NCBI GenBank assembly: GCA_016839995.1
Contig: JAEOTD010000085.1
Coordinates: 1-7,669 of the forward strand
Source of the DNA: Candidatus Hermodarchaeota archaeon
GTDB taxonomy: Archaea > Asgardarchaeota > Hermodarchaeia > Hermodarchaeales > Hermodarchaeaceae
Direction of reading: 5' to 3'
DNA: 7,669 nucleotides
Below are positions 6,141 to 7,669 of this stretch, piece after piece. Numbering within the stretch: the stretch's first letter is position 1; every line of letters begins with the position of its first letter. Below the pieces are notes generated by a model. The model searched no databases. It was given only the letters and a program-made list of their open reading frames with translations, and had not been told where the DNA came from. The translations under genes and the position numbers were made by a program.

Positions 6141-6602
6141 ATGACTCTTAATCAAACGGATCGGCGCATCCTCCGCAACCTCGTTCGAGATGCCCGACAA
6201 CCCATCGCCCAGCTTGCCCGAACCCTTGGCTTATCAGAATCGGCAGTACGGCGTCGAATAGATAATCTCGCGAAATCTGGTGTAATTCAGCGATTTACGG
6301 TGGATATCAATTATGAGAAGGCGGGCAATCCAATCACTGTATTGATGGGCGTCAATGTAGGAAGAATGCCCGGTCCAGATGTAGCCAAAGCTCTGGAAGG
6401 CCTTGATAATATTGTAGAAATCTACACCGTCACCGGTGAGTTTGATCTTATCCTCAAAATCGTCTGCCAAGATATTCGTTGCTTTGAAGAGCTCATTGAA
6501 AAAATTCGTGACCTGGACTTTATTGAAAAAACTCGGTCCTTTGTGGTTCTTAATAAAATCCGTGACAGACACTACGATGATATCATTCAAGTGTCCAAAT
6601 GA
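6141..6602 (+). CDS. Lrp/AsnC family transcriptional regulator
   Basis: 153 residues, the usual one-domain-pair length. The N-terminal winged helix-turn-helix spans residues 4-52: LNQTDRRILRNLVRDARQ, then the HTH with IAQLARTLGLS (22-32) and the recognition helix ESAVRRRIDNLAKSGVI. The RAM effector domain follows at about 65-140, with the characteristic VTGEFDLILKI (97-107), where the glycine loop binds amino acids in related proteins. The ATG at 6141 is preferred over ATG 6024, because the latter adds 39 residues unlike any Lrp N-terminus and because GGAAGTGA (6129-6136), one base from a full SD, directly precedes 6141. It diverges from ilvE and converges with the DUF362 gene (16-base gap). 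The target is inferred to be the shared intergenic region. Confidence 0.93.
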   Translation: MTLNQTDRRILRNLVRDARQPIAQLARTLGLSESAVRRRIDNLAKSGVIQRFTVDINYEKAGNPITVLMGVNVGRMPGPDVAKALEGLDNIVEIYTVTGEFDLILKIVCQDIRCFEELIEKIRDLDFIEKTRSFVVLNKIRDRHYDDIIQVSK

Positions 6603-6618
6603 TACTCATGTTGATTGG

Positions 6619-7497
6619 TTAAGGGTGTTCGATAACTTGGATTTCCTCATCGTTTCTTGCGCCAAATCCGATTTCCTTCGCCCGTCTTATCTGACCTAGT
6701 TCCCAGACCGGTTGGTTAAGTTTGTTCTGCGCCTTATAGCTTTGCAGAATTCTAACGCCTTCCACATCAATGGCAACCATATCCTGACTAGCCAGCATCA
6801 CGTTAGGTGTTTCAATTTGACCGGAAGCGGGACCCTTAGTTACGAAGACTTTGCGGGCATCCATGACAACAAGGGTAGGTTCAAAATATGAGGCAAGGTC
6901 AGCGATTTTGTATTCGAGTTTTCGCATGTGCATTTTCAAGCGATCTTGGCGTTTCAACAAACCCATTAATACTTTCATACTTGCTGTGAACTTGGCGATG
7001 AAGTGCGTCTTCAAACAGGGTGCGACGACAAGTTTTCCAAGCTTCAATGCTGGCTCGCCGATATGACCACTTTTTAGATATTTTCCCTGAGGGAATTGTT
7101 GTTTAATCCATGGATGCTCATCAAGTGAAATGAAATCCGCATTTAGATCCATGGCCACATCACAAATACCGATTTCCTCTCCAACATCACGTGTACAGAC
7201 CCGTTGGGTGGATGCATCCATGATCTGGAGTTTTCCGGCACCCGCTGCTAGTAAAGCTTCACCTAATGCTTGAACGAAGTTTGCGTCGCTGGACGCTGGA
7301 TACGGGTCTGCGGTGTTCAAATTTGGTTTAATCGTAACCAAATCGCCAGACTGAATGAAGGAATCAAATCCTCCGATGAGTTCAACACCCTTCTCAATGT
7401 CTGCTCGAAGATTGTTTGAGGATTTTACTTTGCTCACAAGAAATTTCCCTGTTCGGGATTCTGAGGAGGTATCTGATTGGGTTGCCATGGGACTCAC
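6619..7497 (-). CDS. DUF362 domain protein without ferredoxin domain
   Basis: 292 residues from the GTG at 7497, or 289 from the ATG at 7488; the two starts cannot be separated by SD strength. DUF362 features are visible: KPNLN (57-61), a Rossmann-like AGAGKLQIMDA (85-95), APCLKTH (159-165), SMKVLMGLL (173-181), VVMDARKVFV (210-219) and D239-MVAID244 near the end. Many DUF362 proteins carry a C-terminal pair of 4Fe-4S clusters, but no CxxCxxC pattern is present here. The family is poorly defined biochemically; members are annotated as iron-sulfur or uncharacterised proteins. It faces the lrp gene tail-to-tail and has its own promoter-like box upstream, so it is probably transcribed alone. A link to the amino-acid genes is not shown. 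Confidence 0.88.
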   Translation of the reverse strand: MSPMATQSDTSSESRTGKFLVSKVKSSNNLRADIEKGVELIGGFDSFIQSGDLVTIKPNLNTADPYPASSDANFVQALGEALLAAGAGKLQIMDASTQRVCTRDVGEEIGICDVAMDLNADFISLDEHPWIKQQFPQGKYLKSGHIGEPALKLGKLVVAPCLKTHFIAKFTASMKVLMGLLKRQDRLKMHMRKLEYKIADLASYFEPTLVVMDARKVFVTKGPASGQIETPNVMLASQDMVAIDVEGVRILQSYKAQNKLNQPVWELGQIRRAKEIGFGARNDEEIQVIEHP

Positions 7498-7588
7498 TGT
7501 AACCTTGGAAGAGGTTGTTCCTAATTAAATTCGCTGGCTTTGCTAAAACCTGGCTAAGTGATATCAAACGGCTGAAGATAATTTCCAG
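7498..7588 (-). promoter_or_regulatory. Promoter region of the DUF362 gene
   Basis: Read on the minus strand, GCGAAT followed by TTTAATTA (about 7522-7535) resembles an archaeal BRE plus TATA box. A transcript start about 26 bases on falls near 7500, which would make the mRNA nearly leaderless from GTG 7497 or give a leader of about 12 bases from ATG 7488. No other feature was seen in these 91 bases. Confidence 0.5.
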
Positions 7589-7669
7589 TTATAGAAAATC
7601 AACGGCGTCGATTTCCATTTTTGTCCAATCGATTGTCTTCTCTAAACTCAGACGAATGATGTCTAAGGC
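7589..7669 (-). CDS. C-terminal end of an unidentified protein, cut by the window edge
   Basis: A minus-strand frame is open from the right edge to a TAA at 7589-7591. It encodes 26 residues ending in KTIDWTKMEIDAVDFL, with ordinary codon choice and a charged helical look. Its position just upstream of the DUF362 promoter region on the same strand fits a preceding gene. A second minus-strand frame is also open here for 22 residues, so the call is tentative and no family can be named. Confidence 0.4.
   Translation of the reverse strand, partial: ALDIIRLSLEKTIDWTKMEIDAVDFL

Noticed and set aside
6234..6590. A 118-residue minus-strand open frame opposite lrp
   Set aside because: It is fully antisense to a clearly conserved regulator and has no recognisable motif.
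1..7669. CRISPR array, tRNA or insertion sequence
   Set aside because: No regularly spaced direct repeats, no cloverleaf-like sequence and no transposase or terminal inverted repeats were seen by eye.

Overview
The window looks like chromosomal DNA of an archaeon. It pairs IorAB-type indolepyruvate:ferredoxin oxidoreductase genes with an archaeal-type branched-chain aminotransferase, a short one-domain Lrp/AsnC regulator and a DUF362 protein. Start regions combine purine-rich Shine-Dalgarno (SD) sequences (GGAGG, GGTG, GGAAGTGA) with A/T boxes of archaeal TATA type. Genes are tightly packed, with an ATGA start/stop overlap and convergent overlaps or gaps of 8-16 bases. The lineage cannot be fixed from this sequence; a mesophilic or moderate lineage with mid-range GC fits.

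Layout. Bases 1-1931 hold the 3' two-thirds of iorA and a complete iorB, overlapping and co-transcribed (+). Bases 1924-2475 (-) encode a 183-residue protein with a possible PD-(D/E)XK-like nuclease core and a very basic tail; its 3' end overlaps iorB. From 2567 to 3486 (+) there are three small genes: two related genes of unknown function in tandem (the first with a strong SD placed before an ATC codon instead of ATG) and a small protein resembling ribbon-helix-helix DNA-binding proteins. Bases 3604-5055 (+) encode a two-domain SoxB/5'-nucleotidase-family metallohydrolase without a signal peptide. Bases 5065-5964 (-) encode a branched-chain aminotransferase, divergent from an Lrp/AsnC regulator at 6141-6602 (+); the 176 bases between them hold promoter-like boxes and an inverted repeat. 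A DUF362 protein follows at 6619-7497 (-), and the tail of another minus-strand reading frame runs off the right edge.

How the genes fit together. IorAB oxidises 2-oxo acids made by transamination of aromatic amino acids, reducing ferredoxin and giving acyl-CoA. The aminotransferase interconverts branched-chain amino acids and their 2-oxo acids, and Lrp-family proteins commonly sense amino acids. The conserved part of the window is therefore mainly amino-acid/2-oxo-acid metabolism. The stretch 1924-3486 reads as a small accessory island inserted between housekeeping genes, and is the part most likely to hold something undescribed. No RNA gene, insertion sequence or CRISPR array was seen.
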